Under the pieces are notes generated by a model. It saw nothing but the letters and a program-made list of their open reading frames with translations. It ran no database searches and was not told where the DNA came from. This document shows, one piece after another, positions 1 through 8,939 of a stretch of 64,000 nucleotides of DNA. Positions within the stretch are counted from its first letter, which is position 1. Each line of letters opens with the position of its first letter. The DNA comes from Actinomycetota bacterium (lineage in GTDB: Bacteria > Actinomycetota > Acidimicrobiia > Acidimicrobiales > RAAP-2): assembly GCA_009699875.1 (NCBI GenBank), contig WLNI01000001.1:558001-622000 (forward strand), given 5' to 3'. Position numbers and translations under genes: made by a program.

Positions 1-131
1 CCAGGCTGTGTCAACACTTCAGAGACCCAGATCGAGTCAAATCCATGAGTCAATAGGCTCGTGCAGATCCCTTCGAATTCTGCTGGATCTGCGACATGGC
101 CTGCGGTGCCGATACCGAAACGAACTTTCAC
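1..131 (-). CDS. LLM-class F420/flavin-dependent oxidoreductase, N-terminal fragment (runs off the left edge)
   Basis: Hand translation of the minus strand from GTG at 131: [43 protein letters not shown], typical luciferase-like N-terminus. Start overlaps the TGA of the upstream aldolase (GTGA). Confidence 0.65.
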   Translation of the reverse strand, partial: MKVRFGIGTAGHVADPAEFEGICTSLLTHGFDSIWVSEVLTQP

Positions 132-1147
132 GGGGCTCCCTTGATTACGGCTGCAACTCGATCAGTAGCATCATCATCGATCTCTCGATGGGTGACAAGG
201 CGCACGATACCCGGAGAGATGGTGCCCGCAATGATTCCTTGCGCGCTTAGGTACTCCAAGAGACCATCGGCTTGTAGGTGTTTGAACACAACAAGATTTG
301 TTGGTTGGGTGAGAACCTCCTCAGCCACCTCAGGCCAGCGCTGAGCCACGGCTTCAGCAATTCGGTGTGCTCGCTGATGATCTTCGGCGAGTCGTTCAAC
401 CATTGAAGTAAGCCCAATGATCCCAGGGGCCGCGACAACTCCAGCTTGGCGCATCGATCCACCGAGTCGCTTCCGCTCCACTCTCATTTGCCCGGTCAAA
501 GATTCAGGTCCTGCAAGAAGTGAGCCAACCGGTGCACAGAGTCCTTTTGAGAGACAACACATCACCGTCGTTGCAGGAGCAACGATTTCAGCGGCAGGGA
601 TACCAGTCGCAACTTCAGCGTTGAAGAGTCGTGCCCCATCAACGTGGAGTGGCCGGTCCCCAATCGCTTCTTTCAGCGTGGCGAGTTCACCCGGTTGCCA
701 CACTCTCCCCCCTGAAGGCATATGCGTATTTTCGACAAAAACTGCCGAGATTTCTGGCTGGTGATGATTTGCGGTTTCAAGAGAGCGCTGAATGTCCTCA
801 AGACTGAGCGTTCCACGATGATCATTTAACGTGCGGAACTGAAGAGAGCTGTTTCGTGCTGCCGCACCTTCTTCATAGATCACCACATGTTGGCGAGCTC
901 CTGCCACAACGACATCACCGGGCTTGGTGAGAACTCGAATCGCAATTTGATTTGCCATTGTCCCAGACGGCACAAAAATGGCCGATTCTTTTCCCACCCG
1001 GCGAGCAAATCTCTCTTCAAGCTCGCGTACCGTTGGGTCCTCGCCATACCCGTCATCTCCCACCAGAGCTGACGACATTGCTTCTCGCATTTCGTCTGTG
1101 GGTGACGTCACGGTATCGCTACGCAGATCAATCATTGAAGGTGCCAC
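128..1147 (-). CDS. ltaE: Low-specificity L-threonine aldolase (PLP-dependent)
   Basis: [20 protein letters not shown]...[11 protein letters not shown]...[12 protein letters not shown]; aldolase/beta-eliminating lyase family motifs. Confidence 0.9.
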   Translation of the reverse strand: MAPSMIDLRSDTVTSPTDEMREAMSSALVGDDGYGEDPTVRELEERFARRVGKESAIFVPSGTMANQIAIRVLTKPGDVVVAGARQHVVIYEEGAAARNSSLQFRTLNDHRGTLSLEDIQRSLETANHHQPEISAVFVENTHMPSGGRVWQPGELATLKEAIGDRPLHVDGARLFNAEVATGIPAAEIVAPATTVMCCLSKGLCAPVGSLLAGPESLTGQMRVERKRLGGSMRQAGVVAAPGIIGLTSMVERLAEDHQRAHRIAEAVAQRWPEVAEEVLTQPTNLVVFKHLQADGLLEYLSAQGIIAGTISPGIVRLVTHREIDDDATDRVAAVIKGAP

Positions 1148-1200
1148 ATATCAATGCTACCGGTGACCCGTCTCTCTCTTTGAGGCCATAGGCTACGGGC

Positions 1201-1623
1201 ATGCCAAATGAAGAAGAATCATTAGATAGCGCCGCGCTCGTTGGAAATGTTGGCGTCCATGCTCAACTTGGCATTGAAGCAGTCGAACTCTCAAAAGATC
1301 GAGTTGTGCTTTCCTTGCCGATCGGCTCAAAGGTGCATCAGCCTTATGGGATTTTGCATGGAGGTGTCTCTGCACTCCTCGCAGAGTCTGCAGCGTCGAT
1401 TGGGGCTGCTCTCAATGTTGCGTCCGACAAAGCAGTCGTTGGAATTGAACTCAATGCAAGTCACTTGCGCTCTGCCGTATCGGGAACCTTGATCGCAACT
1501 GCCACTCCCGTGAGGATCGGGAGAACAATCCACGTCTGGCGGATCGAACTTACTGATGAGTCAGGAAGAGGTATTTGTGAAGCCCGTTGCTCTATGGCCG
1601 TCATCGACCGACCTGCCGAGTAA
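1201..1623 (+). CDS. PaaI-family hotdog thioesterase
   Basis: HQPYGILHGGVSALLAESAASIGA motif of hotdog thioesterases. Confidence 0.85.
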   Translation: MPNEEESLDSAALVGNVGVHAQLGIEAVELSKDRVVLSLPIGSKVHQPYGILHGGVSALLAESAASIGAALNVASDKAVVGIELNASHLRSAVSGTLIATATPVRIGRTIHVWRIELTDESGRGICEARCSMAVIDRPAE

Positions 1624-1701
1624 CTCACCTTCCTCCTTCTTGATGAAGGAACCTCGTATGCTTAGCCAGATGAACAAATCTGCCTCCCTTGGGGCGTGGT
1701 G

Positions 1702-2628
1702 ATGGCAGGTATTCGAATAACAGGCTGGGGCATTGGACTTCCTGATCGCATCGTGACGAATGAGGAGTTATCCCAAACGCTCGACACCTCTGATGAGTGG
1801 ATTCGGGAGCGATCTGGGATTCATCAACGCCATATTGGGGGAACGACCTCCTCACTCGCGGTGATCGCGGGGCGTGCAGCAATGGATCAGGCTGGCGTGA
1901 CCGGTGATGATGTCGACATGGTGCTCCTGGCGACAACGACTCCAGATAAGACCGTTCCTGGGACTGCACCAACCGTTCAACATGCATTAGGAATCACTGG
2001 AGGCGCAGTCGATCTGAATGCCGCCTGCTCTGGATTCGTCTATGGCCTTGTTTTTGCATCAGGGCTCATAGCAACAGGGGCCAAGAGAGTCCTCCTCATC
2101 GGCGCTGAAACGTTGTCTCGCATTGTCGACTGGGAAGACCGTGGAACTGCAATTCTTTTTGGGGATGGAGCAGGTGCGCTGCTCATAGAGGCGACTGATG
2201 ACGAGGGTGACCTCTTAAGTTGGGACCTGGGCAGCGATGGGAGTCTGACCGACCTCCTTTACTGTGAACACGGCGACGCCATCCATATGGAAGGGAAAGA
2301 GGTCTTTCGACGAGCTGTTCGAGTGATGGTCGATTCTTCAACGAACGCGATGAGCCAGGCCAACGTAACTGCCTCCGATATTTCACTTGTTATTCCCCAC
2401 CAAGCAAATATGCGGATTATCCAAGCAGCATGCCAGCGACTGGAGATTCCCGAGGAGCGAGCCGTTGTCGTCATGGACCGCTATGCCAACACGTCGTCGG
2501 CATCAATCCCACTGGCATTTGTTGATGCGATTGAGAACGGAAGGATTCACCCCGGAGACCTTCTCCTCCTTACAGGCTTTGGAGCTGGGATGACCTGGGC
2601 AAGCGCGGTGTTGCGATGGCCTCGCTAA
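1702..2628 (+). CDS. fabH: 3-oxoacyl-ACP synthase III (KASIII)
   Basis: NAACSGFVYGL (Cys), IPHQANMRI (His) and YANTSSASIPLA (Asn) catalytic motifs; start set at ATG 1702. Confidence 0.88.
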   Translation: MAGIRITGWGIGLPDRIVTNEELSQTLDTSDEWIRERSGIHQRHIGGTTSSLAVIAGRAAMDQAGVTGDDVDMVLLATTTPDKTVPGTAPTVQHALGITGGAVDLNAACSGFVYGLVFASGLIATGAKRVLLIGAETLSRIVDWEDRGTAILFGDGAGALLIEATDDEGDLLSWDLGSDGSLTDLLYCEHGDAIHMEGKEVFRRAVRVMVDSSTNAMSQANVTASDISLVIPHQANMRIIQAACQRLEIPEERAVVVMDRYANTSSASIPLAFVDAIENGRIHPGDLLLLTGFGAGMTWASAVLRWPR

Positions 2629-3500
2629 GGGGTCCTTCGCTCGTCATTCTGGCCGCGGGACGAGCCCGCCGCTTCGGCGGGATTAAGCCTCTCGCCCCCA
2701 TTGGCATCAACGGGGAAGCCGTTCTCGATCTTGGCGCGAGTGACGCCATCACTGCAGGCTTTGCTCAGATTGTTATCGTCATCAATAACGAAACTGGCCC
2801 TGTGATCCGAGACCATATCGCCAACACGTGGCCATCAAACGTACGGGTGGAGTTTGCGATCCAAGACCGACCACTTGGAACCGTCGACGCAGTATTGAGC
2901 GCTCGAGAATTTTGTGAGCACGGCGAACCATTCGCTGTGATTAATGCCGATGATCTCTATGGCACTGACGCCCTCGGAATGACGGTCAAGCACTTGGTTA
3001 GCACTCCGACCAATATGTTGGTCGGATTCCGTCTTGATCGAGCCTTGGTAGGAAGCGATCCAGTCACTCGAGGAATTTGCGAAGTTATTGATGGTCGACT
3101 CGCCTCGATTACTGAGCGCCGGAGCGTCGTCGCACTCGAACATGGCTACGAATCGCATGATGATCTTGAGCCGAGATCACTCAACGCCGACGCATTGGTG
3201 TCGATGAATTTGTGGGGGTTCGTCCCCTCGATGTGGACTGTCTTTCAAATGGCCATGGAGCAGGCCGAGGCTGCCAGCGAAGACAATGAGGTTCTCCTCC
3301 CCGAACTTGTTTCCGATGTCCTTCAGGGGAGATATGACGCCCTTGATTCTGGCTTGAAAGAGTTCTCTGTTCTCCCGACCGACACTCGTTGTATCGGCGT
3401 CACTCATCCTGATGACCTTGGAGTTGTCCAGGAAGAAATTGCTCTCCAGATTAAACAGGGATTTCGCCCCAAGCGACCTTTCGAACTTTCTGGAACATGA
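2616..3500 (+). CDS. Sugar nucleotidyltransferase-like protein
   Basis: N-terminal LVILAAGRARRFGGIKPLAPIG nucleotidyltransferase signature; overlaps fabH 3' end. Confidence 0.8.
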   Translation: MASLRGPSLVILAAGRARRFGGIKPLAPIGINGEAVLDLGASDAITAGFAQIVIVINNETGPVIRDHIANTWPSNVRVEFAIQDRPLGTVDAVLSAREFCEHGEPFAVINADDLYGTDALGMTVKHLVSTPTNMLVGFRLDRALVGSDPVTRGICEVIDGRLASITERRSVVALEHGYESHDDLEPRSLNADALVSMNLWGFVPSMWTVFQMAMEQAEAASEDNEVLLPELVSDVLQGRYDALDSGLKEFSVLPTDTRCIGVTHPDDLGVVQEEIALQIKQGFRPKRPFELSGT

Positions 3501-4372
3501 CACGGACGTCTCGGCTCGTCATTGCCTTCGGGATTAACGTCTGCTTGAGCGTTGGACTTGTTCTCGCCGGTCACGTCGCCCACTCCACAAGCTTGGTTGC
3601 TGACGCAGGCCACAACCTCACTGATGCAATGGCAATTCTGATCGCCTTGGTCGCCACCATCGTCTCACTTCGCCCGCCAAGTGATCGGCGGTCCTACGGC
3701 TACGGGCGTGCCACTATTCTCGCAGCGCTCGTCAACGGCGTCGTCTTGACGTTTGTCACGATATCTATCGTTTGGCTGGGGGTTTCTCGTCTCCTCCATC
3801 CTCAACTCATGCACGGAGGCGTTGTCGTCATTGCGGCAACGTTCTCACTGCTTGCCAACCTTGTCGTCGTCTGGCTCTTGATGGAAGGCTCAGATGACAT
3901 GGGCATTCGAAGTGCCTTACTCCACTCTGTGAGCGACTCACTCAGTGCGTTCGTCGTCATTATCGCTGGATTCGTTGCTCTCTTTGCCAGCGGTCCCGTG
4001 GCGTTGCGAGTTGACCCGGTCGCCACGCTCATTGTTGCTGGATTTATTGTGGTTGAAGCCATTCGAATCACCAAGGAGAGTCTCCACGTGCTCTTGGAAG
4101 GTGTCCCGACCGACATCGACGTCGAGTTGGTGCGTCAGTGTCTTTGTTCATTAGAAGAAATAGAGTCAGTTCATGATCTCCATATTTGGAGTTTGTCCTC
4201 AAGTCATCGAGTCTTGAGCGCTCATCTCGTCGTGAAAGGCGACCCGACAGCGTCTGCCACAGCCCCTCTTATTGCGCGCACCCGTCACCTTTTGGACGAA
4301 CAGTTCTCGATCGATCACGCCACGCTTGAGATTGAGATTGCTCCGTGTAGTCCTGAGACTTCACATCTCTAA
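3497..4372 (+). CDS. Cation diffusion facilitator transporter (CDF, CzcD/ZitB-like)
   Basis: HSTSLVADAGHNLTDAMAI, LLHSVSDSLSAFVV, VHDLHIWSLSSSHRVLSAHL; ATGA overlap with previous gene. Confidence 0.88.
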   Translation: MTRTSRLVIAFGINVCLSVGLVLAGHVAHSTSLVADAGHNLTDAMAILIALVATIVSLRPPSDRRSYGYGRATILAALVNGVVLTFVTISIVWLGVSRLLHPQLMHGGVVVIAATFSLLANLVVVWLLMEGSDDMGIRSALLHSVSDSLSAFVVIIAGFVALFASGPVALRVDPVATLIVAGFIVVEAIRITKESLHVLLEGVPTDIDVELVRQCLCSLEEIESVHDLHIWSLSSSHRVLSAHLVVKGDPTASATAPLIARTRHLLDEQFSIDHATLEIEIAPCSPETSHL

Positions 4373-4399
4373 ACAATGATTTGAGCCGAGACGCGACGA

Positions 4400-4702
4400 A
4401 ACCCCGAGTGACTGGGCGGCCGAAGCCTCCCCGCCTCTCGGGGCGTCGCCCGAGTGGCAACCACCGCATTCCCAGGTTGTGTCGGACAACCCGAGGCCGA
4501 TGCGTCCGGTTCGTGTCCCGAAGGCCACGCCCGTGACGATGTGCCACCTACCTCGTTCACTCCGTGCCTCTGCAAAGTGCTCCTCTCGAAGCGCTCCGTG
4601 CCCCTCCTCAGTACTCCCGAAGGATCCCCCTGGAAAGACCATTCCCTGGTGACCCGAAGCTCACCCGACAACGTTCGGCGGGTTGTGTGAACCCGGCGTT
4701 GG
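4400..4702 (-). ncRNA. Candidate structured non-coding RNA of unknown family (ends approximate)
   Basis: No convincing ORF; four C(UUCG)G-capped hairpins on the minus strand (loops at 4655-4658, 4618-4621, 4519-4522, 4421-4424), further perfect stems CGGGTT/AACCCG (4679-4695) and GGTTGT/ACAACC (4475-4491); GC-rich; promoter-like element directly upstream. Confidence 0.55.
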
Positions 4703-4707
4703 GAAGC

Positions 4708-4736
4708 ATTGTGTGCTTTTCTCACGACGAGGTCAA
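4708..4736 (-). promoter_or_regulatory. Sigma70-like promoter for the candidate RNA: TTGACC-N17-CACAAT
   Basis: Minus strand TTGACC (4731-4736), 17-bp spacer, CACAAT (4708-4713), about 7 bp before the first structured bases. Confidence 0.5.
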
Positions 4737-4758
4737 GTAAAAATCGAAAATCCTCTGC

Positions 4759-4842
4759 TTATCCACGACCTTTTTCCTGTTCTCCACACGGAACCGTTCT
4801 CATCCCCAGCGCAATCCACAGATCGAACCATGGTTTCCCACA
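4759..4842 (+). promoter_or_regulatory. Cluster of five DnaA-box-like 9-mers
   Basis: TTATCCACG 4759-4767, TTCTCCACA 4780-4788, TCATCCCCA 4800-4808, CAATCCACA 4812-4820, TTTCCCACA 4834-4842; all same orientation, 1-2 mismatches to TTATCCACA. Confidence 0.4.
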
Positions 4843-4862
4843 AGGAAGGAGAAAAGGCGGAA

Positions 4863-5660
4863 CTAGAGCGGCGTGACGTAGGCGGCCGAGATTCCCCCAT
4901 CAACCAAGAAGGTGGAACCCGTAATGAAGGAGGAGTCATCACTCGCCAAGAAAGCTGCTGCCCCGGCCATCTCTGAAGCCTCTGCGAAGCGACCCATTGG
5001 AATATGAATGAGGCGACGAGCTGCTCGTTCTGGATCCTTCGCAAAGAGCTCTTGGAGAAGTGGGGTATTCACTGGCCCTGGGCAAAGGGCATTCACCCTT
5101 ACTCCTTGTCTCGCAAACTCAACGCCAAGTTCTCGAGACATCGAAAGCACTGCTCCTTTCGACGCGGTGTAGGAGATTTGGCTCGTGGCTGCTCCCATTA
5201 ATGCAACGAACGATGCCGTATTAATAATCGAACCACTTCCTCGCTCAAGCATGTAAGGGAGCACTGTTTTACAACAGAGGTAGACGGAAGTGAGATTGAC
5301 ATCTTGAACCCGTTTCCATGCATCAATTTCAGTGACAAGGATCGAGTCGTCATCAGGAGGGGAAATCCCGGCGTTGTGACACGCTATATCGATGCCTCCA
5401 TAGTGCTGAGCGGCTTGTGCGTAGAGATTTTTCACCTGATCGGCATCGGTGACATTCACAGGGATGAAAAGTCCGCCGACGTCGCTCGCCACCGATTCGC
5501 CTGCCGCAACATCCATATCCCCCACCACGACGTTGGCGCCTTCGGCAGCAAAACGAACTGCCATGGCTTGACCAATTCCACTTGCAGCTCCCGTGATCAC
5601 GGCGACACGACCTTCGAGTCGATGTGCTTTGGGATCCGTATTGGACGGTAGGGGTGACAT
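4863..5660 (-). CDS. SDR family oxidoreductase
   Basis: GRVAVITGAASGIGQ; YTASKGA; start moved to ATG 5660 (MSPLPS) with AAGGAG upstream. Confidence 0.85.
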   Translation of the reverse strand: MSPLPSNTDPKAHRLEGRVAVITGAASGIGQAMAVRFAAEGANVVVGDMDVAAGESVASDVGGLFIPVNVTDADQVKNLYAQAAQHYGGIDIACHNAGISPPDDDSILVTEIDAWKRVQDVNLTSVYLCCKTVLPYMLERGSGSIINTASFVALMGAATSQISYTASKGAVLSMSRELGVEFARQGVRVNALCPGPVNTPLLQELFAKDPERAARRLIHIPMGRFAEASEMAGAAAFLASDDSSFITGSTFLVDGGISAAYVTPL

Positions 5661-5670
5661 GGAACTCCTT

Positions 5671-7035
5671 CTATGACTCGCTTGAAATGAACACATTCTT
5701 GACGTCACTAAATGCGTCGAGTGCGTCAGGCCCAAGCTCTCGACCGATTCCTGACTGCTTGAATCCTCCAAATGGAGTCCAGTAGCGCACTGAGGAATGC
5801 GAATTCACTGAGAGATTACCTGAGTCGATTCCGCGCGCCACTCGCAGCGCCCGACCGAGATTCTCGGTCCAGATCGATCCAGAGAGCCCGAAGGGTGTGT
5901 TGTTCGCGATTGAGATGGCATCTGCTTCGTCTTCGAAAGGAAGTACGACCACGACCGGCCCGAAAATCTCTTCTCGCACAGCCCGATCTGTCGGTGAAAC
6001 TGGGGCGAGCACCGTGGGTGGAAACCAAAATCCAGGTCCAGTTGGGCAATTTCCCTGAAAGGCAATTGGAGCACCTTCCGGGACGTACGATTCGACGATT
6101 CTCCTTTGTTCATCTGAGACCAGCGGACCCATTTCAGTTGTTTCAAGCTGGGGGTCACCGACAACAAACCCTGTGACAGCTGACTCAAAATGCTCCAGGA
6201 ACTTTTCATACACAGATCGCTCCACCAAAATTCGGGACCGGGCACAACAGTCTTGACCTGCATTGTCAAAAACCCCACCAGGGGCACGTGATGCAGCCAT
6301 CTCGATATCAGTATCAGCAAAGATCACATTGGCACTCTTGCCTCCAAGTTCTAATGTGACACGCTTCACTTGATCAGCACAGCCCGCCATGATCCGAGAC
6401 CCAACATCCGTTGAACCGGTGAAACAGACCTTGGCTACTTTTTCATGCGTGACGAAACGCCACCCAACAATTGACCCACTTCCAGTAATCACGTTGAACA
6501 CGCCTTCTGGAAGTCCCGCTTCTAGAGCGAGTTCACCGAGCCGCAGCGCCGACAGTGGCGTAATTTCCGCTGGTTTGAGGACCACCGCGTTTCCCGCTGC
6601 CAAGGCTGGGGCGAAACCCCAACTTGCGATGGGCATCGGAAAATTCCACGGAACAATGATTCCAACGACTCCGAGCGGCTCGTGGAACGTAACATTGATT
6701 CCTCCCTCAACTGGAATTTGAAGTCCGCTGTGTCGCTCGGGAGCTCCGGCGTAATAGTTGAGAACATCACGCACATTTCCGGCCTCCCACCTTGCATTCG
6801 AGATGGTGTGACCGGCATTCGCTACCTCAAGCTGCGCCAACTCTTCTTGGTGAGTGTCGACCAGGTCTGCGAACCTTCGAAGCAGCCTGGCTCGATCACC
6901 TGGGCTGACCTTGCGCCAACTCTCAAACGCGAGCGCGGCTTTCTCAATGACTCGGTCCGTCTCTTCAAGTGAATGGGAAGCGACCGACCCTATCGTCGAC
7001 TCGGTTGCTGGATTAATGACGTCAAATGTGCTCAT
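5671..7035 (-). CDS. NAD(P)-dependent aldehyde dehydrogenase
   Basis: VPWNFPMPIASW, VTLELGGKSANVIF, GQDCCARSR catalytic Cys, GGFKQSGIGRE; start MSTFDVINPATE. Confidence 0.9.
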   Translation of the reverse strand: MSTFDVINPATESTIGSVASHSLEETDRVIEKAALAFESWRKVSPGDRARLLRRFADLVDTHQEELAQLEVANAGHTISNARWEAGNVRDVLNYYAGAPERHSGLQIPVEGGINVTFHEPLGVVGIIVPWNFPMPIASWGFAPALAAGNAVVLKPAEITPLSALRLGELALEAGLPEGVFNVITGSGSIVGWRFVTHEKVAKVCFTGSTDVGSRIMAGCADQVKRVTLELGGKSANVIFADTDIEMAASRAPGGVFDNAGQDCCARSRILVERSVYEKFLEHFESAVTGFVVGDPQLETTEMGPLVSDEQRRIVESYVPEGAPIAFQGNCPTGPGFWFPPTVLAPVSPTDRAVREEIFGPVVVVLPFEDEADAISIANNTPFGLSGSIWTENLGRALRVARGIDSGNLSVNSHSSVRYWTPFGGFKQSGIGRELGPDALDAFSDVKNVFISSES

Positions 7036-7173
7036 AGGCCTAGCCCTGAATCTAGCCATGTCACTCCCCCTCTTGAGGAAGCGTCAGTTCTGAGACGCCA
7101 ACAGAGAATCCAGTTGCCTCGCTGAACCTCAGAACAAACGCTCAGGAGCCGCCACTTCCCAAGAATCCCCGGA

Positions 7174-8766
7174 CTACGGGAGGGATGCCGATGACATGTC
7201 CGGGCCAAGATCAATAGTCTGGCGAGGTCCCGTGAACCACTTCTTCACCGATAGGTGCCAGTAAATCCAGAGCAGGATCATGGCCGTTGGAACTACCAAG
7301 ATTGTGTAGTTCACGTATTTCCATGCAAATCCGCTATCCCACGGCACCCCCAGCGTGGAGGTTGGCATGAATGCCATAAACGTGACAAGAACAACGTCAA
7401 GCAGTGCAATGACCGAGAGCACCTTGTACTTCTTTCCTAAGTTCCACTCTCCAGGAACGAATGCATCACCCATTTTCAGGCGCTTCCAAATCGGAATCGC
7501 AAAACACCAGTAGAGCCCGATGACGCCGATCGACACCACCGCATAAAAGGCAATGGGGACAGGTGCGCCATTAATATCGACCTTCACGAGGGCTGGCAAG
7601 GTAATGATCACGGAAACAATGACCGCCAAAATCACGCCGGCAACTGGAACTCGCTTCGCGCTGAGCTTCGACCACATCTTGTGTCCAGGAACTGCTCCAT
7701 CTCGACTAAACGCAAAGAGCATTCGTGAACAACTCGTCAAACAGGCCATCGTGCAGAACAGCTGGCCGATAGCTGAAATCAACAGCACCGATCCACCCCA
7801 GCGAGAGGAAAGGGCCTGGGAGAAGATGACCGCCACGCCACCGCCACCTTTCGTGACGTCAGATTGGTTTTGAACCGCAAAGAGGAACGCCAGGAGAAGA
7901 ACCCATCCACCGATCGCTGAATAGAAAATCGAACGCCAAATACCTTTCGCTGCTGCAGTGGACGCCCCATGGGTCTCTTCTGAGAGGTGGGCAGAAGCGT
8001 CGTACCCAGTGATTGTGTACTGGGTTAACAGGGCTCCGATCGGCAACACAATGAAGAGATAGCCCACGCCACTGGTCTTGCCACCAAAGAATCCAGTGTT
8101 GTTGACGGTTGAGGTGAAGACCATTGACGCACTCGCATGGTGAGCCGGGACAATGACCAGGATCAAAATAACGGCCGCCGCTCCGAGGACGTGCCACCAC
8201 ACCGAAATATTGTTGAACACTGCCAGGAGATGGCTTGAGAAGATATTGGCAAGTCCCACAATCAAGAGGACACCAATAAAGTACAAGAAAATCGTGTTCA
8301 GATTTCCTGAGTGATAACTCGTCGACAAGAATCCAAGAGTTAAGTCAAAGAACGTTGCGCAGCCGTACGCCACTGACGCCACAATTGCAACGAGTCCAAT
8401 CAGGTTCAGCCAACCTGTGTAGTACCCCGCCTTTGGCCCACCAAGTTTCGATGCCCACCAGTAAATTCCACCCGACGTTGGGAACGCCGAAACCAGTTCA
8501 GAAAGACAAAGTCCAATACAGAGGATCAGTGCTGCAAGTACGGGCCATCCCCATGCAATTGCAGCAGGACCACCGGCATTCCAACCTTGTCCAAATGTCG
8601 TGAAACACCCAGCAAGAATTGAGATAATCGAGAACGAAATGGCAAAGTTTGAAAACCCTGACCACGATCGTTTCAACTCTTGCTTGTAGCCGAGAGAAGC
8701 GAGTTGTTTCTCGTCCTCACTCATTGTGGCAACGTCATTGCCCGATGCTGGATTTACTTCTGACAC
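7174..8766 (-). CDS. APC-superfamily amino acid permease
   Basis: Multi-TM protein: LGYKQELKRSWSGFSNFAISFSIISILAGCFTTFGQGWNAGGP typical of the amino acid/GABA permease group; GTG start. Confidence 0.85.
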   Translation of the reverse strand: MSEVNPASGNDVATMSEDEKQLASLGYKQELKRSWSGFSNFAISFSIISILAGCFTTFGQGWNAGGPAAIAWGWPVLAALILCIGLCLSELVSAFPTSGGIYWWASKLGGPKAGYYTGWLNLIGLVAIVASVAYGCATFFDLTLGFLSTSYHSGNLNTIFLYFIGVLLIVGLANIFSSHLLAVFNNISVWWHVLGAAAVILILVIVPAHHASASMVFTSTVNNTGFFGGKTSGVGYLFIVLPIGALLTQYTITGYDASAHLSEETHGASTAAAKGIWRSIFYSAIGGWVLLLAFLFAVQNQSDVTKGGGGVAVIFSQALSSRWGGSVLLISAIGQLFCTMACLTSCSRMLFAFSRDGAVPGHKMWSKLSAKRVPVAGVILAVIVSVIITLPALVKVDINGAPVPIAFYAVVSIGVIGLYWCFAIPIWKRLKMGDAFVPGEWNLGKKYKVLSVIALLDVVLVTFMAFMPTSTLGVPWDSGFAWKYVNYTILVVPTAMILLWIYWHLSVKKWFTGPRQTIDLGPDMSSASLP

Positions 8767-8939
8767 GTCATACCCCCCCCCTCATCTGTGGTGCGACCCC
8801 AGACAGGCTGCACCCCCCCTTGTAGTGAGAAGATAGCAGCGCGCTCCTTGAGACGCTTGGTTTTGAGACCGACTGCGTGAAAGGTTCGAATTCTGGCCAC
8901 CCTGTCAACATGGAGGGCTCTAAGCGATAGCCTTCTGCG

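Noticed and set aside
4378-4702. Assignment of the structured region to RNase P RNA, tmRNA or SRP RNA
   Set aside because: Conserved cores (GAGGAAAGUCC, tRNA-like domain with tag ORF, SRP GGAAG/GNRA domain) were not found on either strand by eye.
4369-4725. ORFs in the 4.4-4.7 kb gap (118 aa minus, 93 aa minus, 78 aa plus)
   Set aside because: No recognisable domain, low-complexity composition, mutually overlapping frames; the segment is better explained as structured RNA.
4759-4842. Calling this the chromosomal oriC
   Set aside because: No replication-origin genes nearby and the boxes are imperfect; only a DnaA-box-like cluster is supported without skew data.
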